Source of the DNA: Thermodesulfomicrobium sp. WS
GTDB lineage: Bacteria > Desulfobacterota > Desulfovibrionia > Desulfovibrionales > Desulfomicrobiaceae
Length of the DNA: 64,000 nucleotides
Direction of reading: 5' to 3'
Assembly: GCF_027925145.1 (NCBI RefSeq)
Contig: NZ_AP027130.1
Coordinates: 1,798,001 to 1,862,000 of the forward strand
Positions 8,006 through 16,584 of the stretch are shown in pieces. A program made the position numbers and the translations under genes. The notes under the pieces are model-generated. The model was not told the origin of the DNA. It searched no databases and saw only the letters and a program-made list of their open reading frames with translations. Numbering within the stretch: the first letter of the stretch is position 1; each line of letters starts with the position of its first letter.

Positions 8006-9022
8006 ATGCGCCCGGCCCTGCTTGGAAAGCCCCTTGCCGCAGGCAACGTCCTCTGCCAGGCGTGCGGACATTTCTGCCGCCTGAGTCCAGGTGCGCGCGG
8101 CCGCTGCCAGGTGCGCGCCAACGAAGGAGGGCAATTGGTTTCCCTGGTGGGCTACCGGGTGGCCGCCCTCCACGTGGATCCCATCGAAAAAAAGCCGCTC
8201 TTCCATTTTCTGCCAGGCACCACGACCCTCTCCCTGGGCACCCAGGGCTGCAACTTCCATTGCCATTTCTGCCAAAACTGGAGCCTTTCCTGCGTGCGCG
8301 GCCCCATCCAGGGCGACGAAGTGGACCCGGCCGAGCTGGCCCAGGCCGCCCGACGCCTGGACTGCGCCTCGGTGGCCTTCACCTACTCCGAACCCACGGT
8401 GTTCCTCGAGCTTGTGGTGGCCACGGCGGACCAGTGCCGGCAGCGTCACCTCGCCACGGTGCTGGTGAGCAACGGCTTTCAAAGCCCCCAGGCCTTGAAG
8501 CTCCTTGGCGGACGCATCGACGCCGCCAACATCGACCTCAAGGCCGGAAGCGAGGGCTTCTACCGCAATATCTGCGGCGGCCGTCTGGTCACGGTACAGA
8601 AAAACCTCGTGGCCATGCGGCGCATGGGCTGGCACGTGGAGGTCACCACCCTGGTCATCCCCGGCCATAACGACAGTGACGCGGAGCTCACCAGCATCGC
8701 CCGCTTCCTTGCCCAGGAACTCGGGCCCCACACCCCCTGGCACGTCTCCCGTTTCCACCCCTGCCACCAAATGCCCCACGTGCCGCCCACACCCCGCGCC
8801 ACCTTGCTGCGGGCGCGCGACATCGGCCGGGCCGCGGGACTCCACTTTGTGTTCGTGGGAAACGTGCGGGAAGCAGGACTGGAAGACACCATCTGCCCAG
8901 GCTGTGGGCACACCGTCATCCGCCGCCTGGGATTTCACGTGGCGGAAATGGCCCTTCGCGACGGCGCCTGCCGCCACTGCGGCCAGGCCATCATCGCTCC
9001 CCCGTCGCGCCCGTTGCCGTAA
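8006..9022 (+). CDS. amrS: AmmeMemoRadiSam system radical SAM protein
   Basis: The 338-residue protein has the radical SAM cluster motif CNFHCHFC with cysteines at about residues 82, 86 and 89. It also has an N-terminal Cys pattern (CQACGHFCRL) and a C-terminal zinc-ribbon-like CPGCG...CRHCG. This arrangement matches the AmrS family, PflA-like radical SAM enzymes usually encoded with AMMECR1 and Memo domain genes. The substrate in bacteria is unknown to me. Neither partner domain is visible here. The upstream neighbour, 3 bases away, is a small secreted protein. Confidence 0.85.
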   Translation: MRPALLGKPLAAGNVLCQACGHFCRLSPGARGRCQVRANEGGQLVSLVGYRVAALHVDPIEKKPLFHFLPGTTTLSLGTQGCNFHCHFCQNWSLSCVRGPIQGDEVDPAELAQAARRLDCASVAFTYSEPTVFLELVVATADQCRQRHLATVLVSNGFQSPQALKLLGGRIDAANIDLKAGSEGFYRNICGGRLVTVQKNLVAMRRMGWHVEVTTLVIPGHNDSDAELTSIARFLAQELGPHTPWHVSRFHPCHQMPHVPPTPRATLLRARDIGRAAGLHFVFVGNVREAGLEDTICPGCGHTVIRRLGFHVAEMALRDGACRHCGQAIIAPPSRPLP

Positions 9023-9025
9023 CGA

Positions 9026-9541
9026 TCAGAACTCCACCCCGGCCTGCGCCGCAACACCCTCGGCGTAGGCGTGGCGCAGCGGGAGCATCTCGGTGACGAT
9101 ATGGGCCCGGGCCACCAGCCACGACGGCGCCCCGCGGCCCGAGAGCACCACATGGCAGGCAGCGGCACGAGCGGCGTCGAGCACGGCCTCCAGCTCCGAG
9201 CGCTCCAGCAGCCCGTAGCCCAAGGCATAGACGGCCTCGTCCAAAACGAGCACCTGGCAGCCGGAATCCACCTGGGCGTGCGCCCAGGCAAGGGTCGTTT
9301 GCGCTGCGGCGCGGTGGGCGGGAAAATCCTCGCTGCGGCGCAAAAACCCGATCCCACCGGCATAAAAACGCTCGCCCAAAAGCTCGGCCAAAAGGCGCTG
9401 CTCCCCGGCCTGATGGGGACGCTTCATGAACTGGGCGAAGGCGACGGTCATGCCGTGTCCTCGGGCCCGCACCGCCTGGCCCACGCAGGCCGAGGTCTTG
9501 CCCTTGCCCTCTCCGGTATAGACGATGATCACGGGGTGCAT
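9026..9541 (-). CDS. cobO: cob(I)yrinic acid a,c-diamide adenosyltransferase (CobO/BtuR type)
   Basis: This enzyme adds the 5'-deoxyadenosyl ligand to cobalt in corrinoids. The 171-residue protein opens with the P-loop YTGEGKGKTSACVG, characteristic of the CobA/CobO family. VLVLDEAVYALGYGLL near residue 105 is the Walker-B-like segment. The start at MHPVIIVYTGEGKGK lies inside the end of the upstream deaminase gene, a 13-base overlap that implies coupling. A corrinoid gene here fits with cbiC at 23 kb. It converges on amrS with 3 bases between the stops. Confidence 0.93.
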   Translation of the reverse strand: MHPVIIVYTGEGKGKTSACVGQAVRARGHGMTVAFAQFMKRPHQAGEQRLLAELLGERFYAGGIGFLRRSEDFPAHRAAAQTTLAWAHAQVDSGCQVLVLDEAVYALGYGLLERSELEAVLDAARAAACHVVLSGRGAPSWLVARAHIVTEMLPLRHAYAEGVAAQAGVEF

Positions 9542-10791
9542 TGGGCCTTCTCGCACAGGCGGGCGGCGCATCTTCGCGCCTCATGCAGGATCTCGTCTTC
9601 ACCGTCCACCACGCCGTCGCGCATGAGGATCCGCCCCGCGCAGATGGTATAGAGGACGCGGCCTCCGCTATACACCCAATTGGAAACCACGTTGTGGACC
9701 GGAGTCATGCGCGGGTCGTTCAGATTGACCAAAATACAATCCGCCGGCGCTCCCACGGCAAGACGGCCACATTCCTGGCCGTAGATCTCCGCACTGCCGC
9801 GGGTGGCGGTGTGCAGGGCCTCCGCCGCCGGCAAGGCGCACGGGTCCGCGCTCAAAAGCTTGGCGAGCAAGGACGAAATCTTCATCTCCTCGCGCATATC
9901 GAGGTTATTGTTGGACGCGCAGCCGTCGGTGCCCAGGCCCACCCGCACCCCGGCACGACGCAAGGCATTGTAATCCAAGGCACCGGACGCCAGTTTCATG
10001 TTGGAGATCTGGTTATGGATGATGCCTACCCCATGGCAGGCCAACAGTTCCCGCTCGGTGTCGTCCAGCCAGATGCCATGGGCCGCCACCACGTGCGGGC
10101 CGAGCACCCCAAGGCGGTCCAGGTACACCACCGGCCGCACCCCATGCTCCCGCACGCAGTCTTCCACCTCTTTGCGCGTCTCGGAAAGATGCAGGTGCAG
10201 GATGAGACCACGCTCCCGGGCAAAGTCCGACAGCCACACCAGCGACGGCGCCGACACCGAGTAGATGGCATGAGCGCCCACCACGAAAAATACGGACTCC
10301 GGATCCCCCAGGCTCTGCTCGTAGAGATCGGTCACCTGCCGGCGCATGGCCTCGGCCCGTGCCGGGTCGCCAAAGTCGAAAAAGGCCCCACACACCCCGG
10401 CGCGCAGTCCCATCTCCACGGCGGCGCGGACCGTGGCCCGCGGGTGCCAGTACATGTCCACGAAAAAGGTGGTGCCGGTCTTGATCATCTCCAGGCAGGC
10501 GAGCTTGGCCCCCCAATAGACGTCTTCGGCGCTCAAGTGGGCCTCAAAGGGCCAGATCTTGGTGGAGAGCCAGGAATGGAGCTCCATGTCGTCGGCGTAG
10601 CCACGCAGGAGCGTCATGGCCGCATGGGTATGACCATTGGAGAAGGACGGGAACAGGGCCAAGGAGCGGGCGTCCAGCACCTCGTCCGCCGGCTGGGAAA
10701 TCTCCGGGGCGATGGCGGCAAAGCGGCCATCTTCGATGAGCACGTCCCGCACCCCTTCGGGGAGCAGGGCGCCACGGATCAAAAGGGACAT
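9529..10791 (-). CDS. mtaD: 5-methylthioadenosine/S-adenosylhomocysteine deaminase (amidohydrolase)
   Basis: The 420-residue protein is a metal-dependent amidohydrolase. It shows the HTHAAMTLLRG metal site, the HLHLSET motif, a VAAHGIWLD histidine, and GLGTDGCASNNNLDM with the catalytic Asp. These match MtaD-type deaminases of SAH/MTA, which recycle the product of SAM-dependent methylation; other adenosine-type substrates are possible. GGAGGT precedes the ATG at 10791. A longer frame extends upstream but would run into pdxT. It overlaps cobO at its 3' end and follows pdxST on the same strand. Confidence 0.85.
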   Translation of the reverse strand: MSLLIRGALLPEGVRDVLIEDGRFAAIAPEISQPADEVLDARSLALFPSFSNGHTHAAMTLLRGYADDMELHSWLSTKIWPFEAHLSAEDVYWGAKLACLEMIKTGTTFFVDMYWHPRATVRAAVEMGLRAGVCGAFFDFGDPARAEAMRRQVTDLYEQSLGDPESVFFVVGAHAIYSVSAPSLVWLSDFARERGLILHLHLSETRKEVEDCVREHGVRPVVYLDRLGVLGPHVVAAHGIWLDDTERELLACHGVGIIHNQISNMKLASGALDYNALRRAGVRVGLGTDGCASNNNLDMREEMKISSLLAKLLSADPCALPAAEALHTATRGSAEIYGQECGRLAVGAPADCILVNLNDPRMTPVHNVVSNWVYSGGRVLYTICAGRILMRDGVVDGEDEILHEARRCAARLCEKAQCTP

Positions 10792-10847
10792 AGCGACCTC
10801 CGCACGCATTTCTTGGCAGGCAGAGGTGCGCGAGGAACGCCCCCCTG

Positions 10848-11402
10848 TCAACGGCACAGCTGCGCCCACAGGGCGTGCAGGCGCGTGTCGGCGGTGAGTT
10901 CCGGGTGAAAGGCCGTGGCCCAAATCATTCCCTGACGCACGCCGACCACCTCATCCCCACGCCAGGCCAAGGGGACCACGGCCTCCCCCCAGGCCACCAG
11001 ACGCGGGGCGCGGATGAACACCCCAGGGAAGGCTCCCAGGTCCGCCACCTGCACCTCGGCCTGAAAGCTCTCCCGCTGGCGGCCATAGGCGTTGCGCGCC
11101 ACCTGGATGTCCATCACCCCCAACGTGGTCTGATGGCGCCCCGGATCCCGGGCCAAGAACACCAGCCCCGCGCACACCCCCCATACCGGCCGCGTGGCGG
11201 CAAAGGAGCGCAGCGGCTCCACGAGCCCGCCGGCGACGGCAAGGATGCCCAGGGTCGTACTCTCCCCGCCGGGGATGATGAGGCCGGAGATTCCTTCCAG
11301 GTCCTTGGGGACACGCACCTGCCGGTGCGCGATGCCCAAACGCGCAAGGGCCGCGGCGTGCTCGGCAAAGCCCCCTTGCAGGGCCAGCACTCCGATGCGC
11401 AT
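10848..11402 (-). CDS. pdxT: pyridoxal 5'-phosphate synthase glutaminase subunit
   Basis: PdxT releases ammonia from glutamine for PdxS. The 184-residue protein has the class-I-amidotransferase features of the family: GVLALQGGFAEH at the N-terminus, LIIPGGESTT, GVCAGLVFLA with the nucleophilic Cys, and the C-terminal FHPEL His/Glu pair. The ATG overlaps the pdxS stop as TGATG. Together with pdxS it gives the DXP-independent route to vitamin B6. Confidence 0.95.
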   Translation of the reverse strand: MRIGVLALQGGFAEHAAALARLGIAHRQVRVPKDLEGISGLIIPGGESTTLGILAVAGGLVEPLRSFAATRPVWGVCAGLVFLARDPGRHQTTLGVMDIQVARNAYGRQRESFQAEVQVADLGAFPGVFIRAPRLVAWGEAVVPLAWRGDEVVGVRQGMIWATAFHPELTADTRLHALWAQLCR

Positions 11403-12280
11403 CACCAGCCCCTCTGCGCCAGGCGGGCCGCGTCCGCCAATTGCTGCACCGCCACGCCGCTCATGGCCTCGCCCAGGCCGGCACTGATCTCGGCGAGTTT
11501 CTCAAAGTCGGCAAAATGCGTGACCGCCTGGACAATGGCCCGGGCGCGGGCCTGCGGGTCCGCACTCTTGAAGATGCCGGAGCCCACGAACACCCCGTCC
11601 ATGCCCAGGTGCATCATGAGTGCCGCATCCGCCGGCGTGGCGATGCCGCCCGCGGCAAAATGCACCACCGGCAAGCGGCCGAGTTTTCGCGTCTGCCACA
11701 CCAGATCCAGCGGAGCGCGCAGTTCCTTGGCGTAGGCCGCCACTTCGTCCTCGGCCATGGAGCACAGACGCCGGATGGCCCCCTGTACCAAGCGGGCATG
11801 GCGCACCGCCTCGGACACATCCCCGGTGCCCGCCTCGCCCTTGGTGCGGATCATGGCCGCCCCCTCGGCAACGCGGCGCAGGGCCTCACCCAGGTCACGA
11901 CAGCCGCACACAAAGGGCACACGAAAGCTGCGCTTGTCGATATGGTGGGATTCGTCCGCCGGGGTCAGGACTTCGCTCTCATCGATGTAGTCCACGCCCA
12001 CGGCCTCCAGGATGCGGGCCTCCACGAAATGGCCGATGCGGCATTTGGCCATGACCGGGATGCTCACCGCAGCCATGATCTCCCGGATGAGCCCAGGGTC
12101 GGACATGCGCGCCACCCCGCCCTGGGCGCGGATATCCGCCGGTACCCGCTCCAAGGCCATGACCGCGCAGGCCCCGGCCTGCTCCGCCACCACCGCCTGC
12201 TCCGGGCTCACCACATCCATGATCACCCCACCCTTGAGCATGCGCGCCAGTCCCTCGCCCAATACGTCGCGTGTCTCCAT
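11402..12280 (-). CDS. pdxS: pyridoxal 5'-phosphate synthase, synthase subunit
   Basis: PdxS condenses ribose 5-phosphate, glyceraldehyde 3-phosphate and PdxT-derived ammonia into PLP. The 292-residue TIM-barrel protein carries [67 protein letters not shown] and [16 protein letters not shown], all diagnostic. The start at METRD has AAGGAGG upstream. It is the first gene of a leftward run pdxS-pdxT-mtaD-cobO. Confidence 0.96.
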   Translation of the reverse strand: METRDVLGEGLARMLKGGVIMDVVSPEQAVVAEQAGACAVMALERVPADIRAQGGVARMSDPGLIREIMAAVSIPVMAKCRIGHFVEARILEAVGVDYIDESEVLTPADESHHIDKRSFRVPFVCGCRDLGEALRRVAEGAAMIRTKGEAGTGDVSEAVRHARLVQGAIRRLCSMAEDEVAAYAKELRAPLDLVWQTRKLGRLPVVHFAAGGIATPADAALMMHLGMDGVFVGSGIFKSADPQARARAIVQAVTHFADFEKLAEISAGLGEAMSGVAVQQLADAARLAQRGW

Positions 12281-12450
12281 CGTCGTCCTCCTTGTGATTG
12301 CTGGCAAAACGCCATGATGCCCACCAGCGGGCACAGCACAAGAAGGAATCCCTGAGGAGCAAAATCAGGAGGAATTTTCCTGGTTGAGCCCCTGGAGACA
12401 GCAGGTCACAGCATGGGGGGAGAAAATGGCCGTATCCCGGAGGAGGTCCC

Positions 12451-12669
12451 GTGTCCGCATCGCCGACCATCTGCTTTTGCTTCGGCTATACCGAGGCCGA
12501 CATCGTCGCCGACATCCAGGCCCATGGCCGAAGCACCATCATGGAACGTATCGTGCGCGAAAAGGCCCAGGGCGGCTGCAGCTGCGCCACCACCAATCCC
12601 AAAGGCCGCTGATGCCTGGCGGACGTCCGCCAGGTGGTGGACCGCACCCTGGGCCGCAGAACCCTGTGA
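12451..12669 (+). CDS. BFD-like [2Fe-2S] protein with probable selenocysteine at residue 54
   Basis: A GTG start with AGGAGG four bases upstream opens a frame beginning SASPTICFCFGYTEADIVADI and containing GGCSCATTNPKGR. An in-frame TGA at 12610-12612 follows. If the TGA is read through, the frame continues CLADVRQVVDRTLGRRTL to a TGA at 12667-12669, giving 72 residues. From memory, related BFD-like domains end NPSGRCCLKDF, so the TGA falls exactly where the first Cys of the CC pair is expected. A perfect hairpin lies immediately after the TGA. I infer selenocysteine insertion; otherwise the protein stops at 53 residues without its last Cys pair. Cys8, Cys10, Cys43 and Cys45 are candidate cluster ligands. 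The likely role is as an electron-transfer or iron-sulfur/metal chaperone. Confidence 0.65.
12610..12634 (+). promoter_or_regulatory. candidate bacterial SECIS element after the in-frame UGA
   Basis: Two bases after the UGA (12610-12612) comes CCTGGCGGACGTCCGCCAGG (12615-12634). This is a perfect 8-bp stem with an ACGT loop, or a 10-bp palindrome in DNA. Its place directly downstream of the UGA and inside the extended frame is what a bacterial SECIS requires. A caveat is that the loop G lies only about 13 bases after the UGA, closer than in the well-studied formate dehydrogenase SECIS. Confidence 0.5.
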
Positions 12670-12714
12670 CGACGCCGCAGTCAGACCACCCCGAGGGGTA
12701 CCCGCAGCGCCGAT

Positions 12715-13176
12715 CTACTGCACCGTCCCCCGGGCCTCCCGGGCCAGTTCCGCCACTTTGGCGCGCAGATACTGGGCCACGAGATCGCCCATGTCCGGAT
12801 CGGTTGCATGGGCGGCGGCGTATTCCCGCAAGTCGGCCTCCATCTGCGCCTCCATGCGGGCGGACTCCAGGAACATGAGAAACACCAGACACAAGGCCGC
12901 GTCGTTTTCTTCCCCACCACTCACGAGCACCTGCAGCTGGGCGTCCGGGATGGTCTCCAGCAGCCGGTCCACAAATGCGGAAATCCATTTCTCGTAGAGC
13001 TTGGGCATGAGCGCCGGCACCAGCTCCGCCAAGCGGGTGGCGGCGTCCGGGGTGATATTAGGAAGCGTGACGAGAAGGTACTCGCGAATGGCTTCGTGAC
13101 GTTGCGGCTCACTCCACTGGAATTTACCCAGTATGGTCAAAAAGATCTTGGCCCGGATCTCGCTGGAAGAAAGCAT
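12715..13176 (-). CDS. conserved-looking hypothetical protein
   Basis: The 153-residue product is predicted to be all-helical and soluble, with many acidic residues and no motif I recognise. It has no signal peptide or membrane segment. GGAGA lies before the ATG at 13176. It follows the exonuclease gene by 14 bases in the hypD-hypE-exonuclease run and converges on the small selenoprotein candidate. No function is proposed. Confidence 0.6.
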   Translation of the reverse strand: MLSSSEIRAKIFLTILGKFQWSEPQRHEAIREYLLVTLPNITPDAATRLAELVPALMPKLYEKWISAFVDRLLETIPDAQLQVLVSGGEENDAALCLVFLMFLESARMEAQMEADLREYAAAHATDPDMGDLVAQYLRAKVAELAREARGTVQ

Positions 13177-13190
13177 CGTATTCTCCAAAA

Positions 13191-13721
13191 TCAAGAATGA
13201 TCGAAATAAGGGGAAAGCAGCTCGGGCGCATCCTTCTGGATGGCCAAAACGATGCGCGCGCACGCCCATGCGTCGGAAGCGGCGTCGTGGTGCTTCAAAG
13301 GAATGCCCAAGTGCCTGCATACCACAGGCAGGGCTGCCGAAGGAAGATTCCAGGCCTTGCGGGAAAGGCGCACGGTACAGACGAAGGGCAATGCCGGGAT
13401 AGGGATGCCGTAGTGCCGGCAACAGGCGCTAAGCACTCCGCGATCGAAGGCCGCGTTGTGGGCGGCCAGAAACCGCGCCCCGGCCACAAGGGGGGCGATC
13501 TGCGGCCACAATTGCCCAAAATCCGGGGCATCGGCCACCATGGCCGGGGTGATGCCATGGATGCGGACACAAAACGGCGAAAAGGTCAGGTGCGGGGGCC
13601 GGATGAGACGCGCCAGCCGCGCCGTCACCCGCCCGGCCTCCACCCGCACCACGCCCACGGCGCAGGCGCTCTCGCGGCTGCCGTCCGCGGTCTCGAAATC
13701 CAGGGCGACAAAGACGGACAT
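13191..13721 (-). CDS. DEDDh 3'-5' exonuclease (DNA polymerase III epsilon-like)
   Basis: The 176-residue protein has all exonuclease motifs: VALDFETAD (Exo I with Asp and Glu), VRIHGITPAMV, FLAAHNAAFDRGVL (Exo II) and HHDAASDAWACA (Exo III with the catalytic His and Asp). It is a stand-alone exonuclease domain, shorter than full epsilon subunits, and may be a repair exonuclease rather than the replicative proofreader. Its ATG overlaps the hypE stop as TGATG, so it is coupled to hypE. Confidence 0.88.
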   Translation of the reverse strand: MSVFVALDFETADGSRESACAVGVVRVEAGRVTARLARLIRPPHLTFSPFCVRIHGITPAMVADAPDFGQLWPQIAPLVAGARFLAAHNAAFDRGVLSACCRHYGIPIPALPFVCTVRLSRKAWNLPSAALPVVCRHLGIPLKHHDAASDAWACARIVLAIQKDAPELLSPYFDHS

Positions 13722-14719
13722 CAGCAGATGCGCGGCAGCTGCTCGCCCTCCAGCATATCCGCCAGGCGCTGGCCGCCCAAGGGAGTGGTGATCACCACCC
13801 GGCTGGGGCCGGCCGCAGCCGTACCGATGCGCGCGGCGTGCCGGCCCAAGGGATGGGCGCGCAAGGCCGCCAGGGCGGCGTCGCCATGCGCCTCAGGCAC
13901 CAGGCACACGAGTTTGCCCTCGTTGGCGAGATAGAGCGGATCGAGCCCCAAGAAGGAACATCCGGAAGCCACCTCCGGCCGCACCGGCACGGCCGCTTCC
14001 TCCACCTGGATCTCCACGCCCGATTGGGCGGCGATTTCATTCAAGGTGGTGATGAGGCCGCCGCGGGTGGGGTCGCGCAGCACGTGCACCTCGGGCACCG
14101 CCGCGAGCACGGCCTCCACCAGGCCGTTCAAGCTCGCACAGTCGGAGACCACCGGCACGTCGAAGGAAAGGCCTTCGCGGCTCGCCATGATGGCCAGGCC
14201 ATGGTCCCCTAGAAAGCCGCTCACGAGCACCGCGTCCCCGGGCTTTGCGCGGTGGCCGCTGGGCGCGGGCTGCACCAGCACCTCACCGATGCCGGTGGTG
14301 GTGATGAACATGCCATCCGCCGCGCCTTTGGGCACCACTTTGGTATCTCCGGCCACCACGAGCACCCCGGCCTCCTTGGCGGCTTTGGCCATGGAGGTGA
14401 CGATGCGCTCAAGGTCCGCCATCAAGAAGCCCTCTTCGATGACGAAGGCCGCGGTAAGGAAGCGGGGGCGGGCGCCGAGCATGGCCACGTCGTTGACCGT
14501 GCCGTGCACCGCCAAGGCGCCGATGTCGCCGCCAGGGAAAAAGAGCGGGCTCACGGTGAACCCGTCGGTGCTCACCGCCACAGGCCCGGAGACGGGCAAG
14601 AGGGCGGCGTCGTCCATGCGGGTGAGATAGTCGTTGCCCAGCAATCGGAAAAAGAGGTCGTGGATCAGGCGGTGCGAGGCCTTGCCCCCGCTTCCGGCGT
14701 CCAAGAGAATGCGATCCAT
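13721..14719 (-). CDS. hypE: hydrogenase maturation protein HypE (carbamoyl dehydratase)
   Basis: HypE dehydrates a carbamoyl group on its C-terminal Cys to thiocyanate, giving the CN ligands of [NiFe] hydrogenase. The 332-residue protein has the N-terminal LDAGSGGKASHRLI motif and the PurM-like ATP sites (MDDAALLPV, STDGFTVSPLFFPGGDIG, VAGDTKVVPKG, DPTRGGLITTLNEIA). It ends PRIC with the required terminal Cys. It lies 21 bases downstream of hypD. The rest of the hyp set is not in the window. Confidence 0.95.
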   Translation of the reverse strand: MDRILLDAGSGGKASHRLIHDLFFRLLGNDYLTRMDDAALLPVSGPVAVSTDGFTVSPLFFPGGDIGALAVHGTVNDVAMLGARPRFLTAAFVIEEGFLMADLERIVTSMAKAAKEAGVLVVAGDTKVVPKGAADGMFITTTGIGEVLVQPAPSGHRAKPGDAVLVSGFLGDHGLAIMASREGLSFDVPVVSDCASLNGLVEAVLAAVPEVHVLRDPTRGGLITTLNEIAAQSGVEIQVEEAAVPVRPEVASGCSFLGLDPLYLANEGKLVCLVPEAHGDAALAALRAHPLGRHAARIGTAAAGPSRVVITTPLGGQRLADMLEGEQLPRIC

Positions 14720-14740
14720 CAGCGTGGTCCTTATCCGGGC

Positions 14741-15835
14741 CTAGCGCACCCGGTATTTGAAGTATGCGGCGCACGAGCCTTCGGTGGACACCATGCACGG
14801 TCCCACCGGGGCTGCCGGGGTGCAGACCCGGCCGAAGAGCGGGCACCCGTCCGGGGCGAGCTTGCCCTTGAGCACCTCGCCGCAGCGGCAGCCGGGAATG
14901 GGCGGCACGTCCTGCTCTTCCACGGCGAACACCACGCGGGCGTCCCAGGGGGCGTACTCGGGCCGCAGGGCGAGACCGCTGCGCGGGATGACGCCGATGC
15001 CGCGCCAGGGGGCGTCGGTGACGGCGAATACTTCGTCCAAGATGGCCATGGCCCGGGGGTTGCCTGCGTCCGCCACCACCCGACGATAACAGTTTTCCAC
15101 CCGCGCCGTGCCGCCTGCAGTCATCTCCGCCAGGGTCTTGATGGCGTCCAAGATGTCTACAGGTTCGAAGCCAGCGACCACCGCAGGGATGCCGTGCTCC
15201 GCGGCCAGGAATTGGTACGGCTCGGTGCCGATGATGGCCGAGACATGGCCAGGGAGGAGGAAGGCATCCAGAGAGATGTCCGGGTCCGCGGCCAAGGCCG
15301 CCAGGGCCGGGGGCACCAGCTTGTGCATGCTCAGCACGGAAAAGTTCATGATCTCCCGCGCCTTGGCCATCTGGAGGGTGGCTGCCACCGCCGGTGCCGT
15401 GGTCTCGAAGCCCACGCCCAAGAACACCACCTGTTCTTCGGGATGCGCGGCGGCCCACTCCAGGGCATCGGCCGGAGAGTAGACGATCTTCACCGTGGCG
15501 CCCTCGGCCTGCGCGGCCTTGAGGCTGCGCCCCCCGGGGCCGGGGACGCGCATGAGGTCGCCAAAGGTGGCCACGGTCACCTTGGGGCGGGAAGCCAGGT
15601 CCAAGAATGCCGCCACCTCGCGGTCGTGGGTGACGCACACCGGGCACCCTGGTCCGGAGAGGTGCTCCACCACGTCCGCGAGCACCGAGCGGATGCCGGA
15701 GCGGAAAATGGCCACCGTATGGGTGCCGCACACCTCCATGAAACGGAGGCGTCGGCCCGCCAACCGCTCGCGAATGGCCCCCACCAAAGAACGGCACAAC
15801 GCGGGGTCGTGAAAGCCGTCAATACGCTGATCCAT
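14741..15835 (-). CDS. hypD: hydrogenase formation protein HypD
   Basis: HypD is the [4Fe-4S] scaffold on which the Fe(CN)2CO group of [NiFe] hydrogenase is built with HypC. The 364-residue protein shows FMEVCGTHTVAIFRSG, LSGPGCPVCVT, GVGFETTAPAVA, PGHVSAIIGTEPY, AGFEPVDIL and the C-terminal cysteine-rich stretch GCRCGEVLKG...GPCMVSTEGSCAAYFKY. AGGAGGTCCC precedes the ATG. It starts the leftward run hypD-hypE-exonuclease-hypothetical. Confidence 0.95.
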   Translation of the reverse strand: MDQRIDGFHDPALCRSLVGAIRERLAGRRLRFMEVCGTHTVAIFRSGIRSVLADVVEHLSGPGCPVCVTHDREVAAFLDLASRPKVTVATFGDLMRVPGPGGRSLKAAQAEGATVKIVYSPADALEWAAAHPEEQVVFLGVGFETTAPAVAATLQMAKAREIMNFSVLSMHKLVPPALAALAADPDISLDAFLLPGHVSAIIGTEPYQFLAAEHGIPAVVAGFEPVDILDAIKTLAEMTAGGTARVENCYRRVVADAGNPRAMAILDEVFAVTDAPWRGIGVIPRSGLALRPEYAPWDARVVFAVEEQDVPPIPGCRCGEVLKGKLAPDGCPLFGRVCTPAAPVGPCMVSTEGSCAAYFKYRVR

Positions 15836-15948
15836 GGGACCTCCTGCCAGAAATAGAGGGCGCGCCAGGCGTTTGCTTTTGCCGGCGACCCTGCTAAAGG
15901 TCGGCCTTGGGGCGTGTCAACCACGCCCCGCCGAAAACGCCAGTTCCC

Positions 15949-16584
15949 ATGACCCACGGACCTGCCATGCTCCACCACATCCCTGCCGCGCCGTGCGGGC
16001 GCATCCCTTCGGACGAAACGTGTCAGGCATGGTGGCGTGCCTACGACATGCTGCCGCACATCGAGCGCCATAGCGCCCAGGTGGCGGCCATTGCCACGGA
16101 AATCGCCACCCTGGCGGTCGCCGCAGGCAAAACCATCGCCGCGGATCTCGGCGCCGACGACGCCGTGCGCCTGGTGCGGGCCGCGGCCCTGCTCCATGAC
16201 CTCGGCAAGACCTACTGCATCCGCCACGGCGGCAACCACAGCCAGCTGGGGGCGGCCTGGGCCATGGAGTGCACGGGAAATCCGCGCCTGGCGCAAGGGG
16301 TGCTCCACCACGTGTATTGGCCCGGGGCTCTGGACCCGGAGCTCCACTTCCTCCCCCTCGTAGTCTCGTACAGCGACAAACGGGTACGGCACGAAGAGAT
16401 CGTCTCCGTGGACGAACGCTTCACCGATCTCCTGGAGCGCTACGGCCGCACCCCTCAAAGCCGGGAGCATATCCACCGCACCTGGGCCCAGGCCCGGCAA
16501 CTGGAATCCACCTTGAGCACCTATTTGGGAGTGCCACTGCATGAACATCCTTTTGATTGCCGGAGGTTGGTCCCCGGAGCGTGA
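15949..16584 (+). CDS. HD-domain phosphohydrolase
   Basis: The protein has an HD signature: His in MLPHIERHSAQVAAIA, then ALLHDLGKTYCIRHGGNHSQLGA with the HD pair, plus downstream His residues. This is the metal-binding arrangement of small HD hydrolases (nucleotide or nucleic-acid phosphodiesterases). The substrate cannot be read from sequence. The start is uncertain: ATG at 15949 gives 211 residues and ATG at 15967 six fewer, and neither has a strong ribosome site. Its 3' end overlaps ddl by 44 bases, so it probably belongs to the ddl-waaA-kdsB-carA operon. Confidence 0.75.
   Translation: MTHGPAMLHHIPAAPCGRIPSDETCQAWWRAYDMLPHIERHSAQVAAIATEIATLAVAAGKTIAADLGADDAVRLVRAAALLHDLGKTYCIRHGGNHSQLGAAWAMECTGNPRLAQGVLHHVYWPGALDPELHFLPLVVSYSDKRVRHEEIVSVDERFTDLLERYGRTPQSREHIHRTWAQARQLESTLSTYLGVPLHEHPFDCRRLVPGA

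Noticed and set aside
12384-12878. Alternative overlapping frames across the selenoprotein region
   Set aside because: They are Arg/Pro-rich, have no ribosome site at a sensible place and cross the well-supported GTG frame with its Cys motifs.
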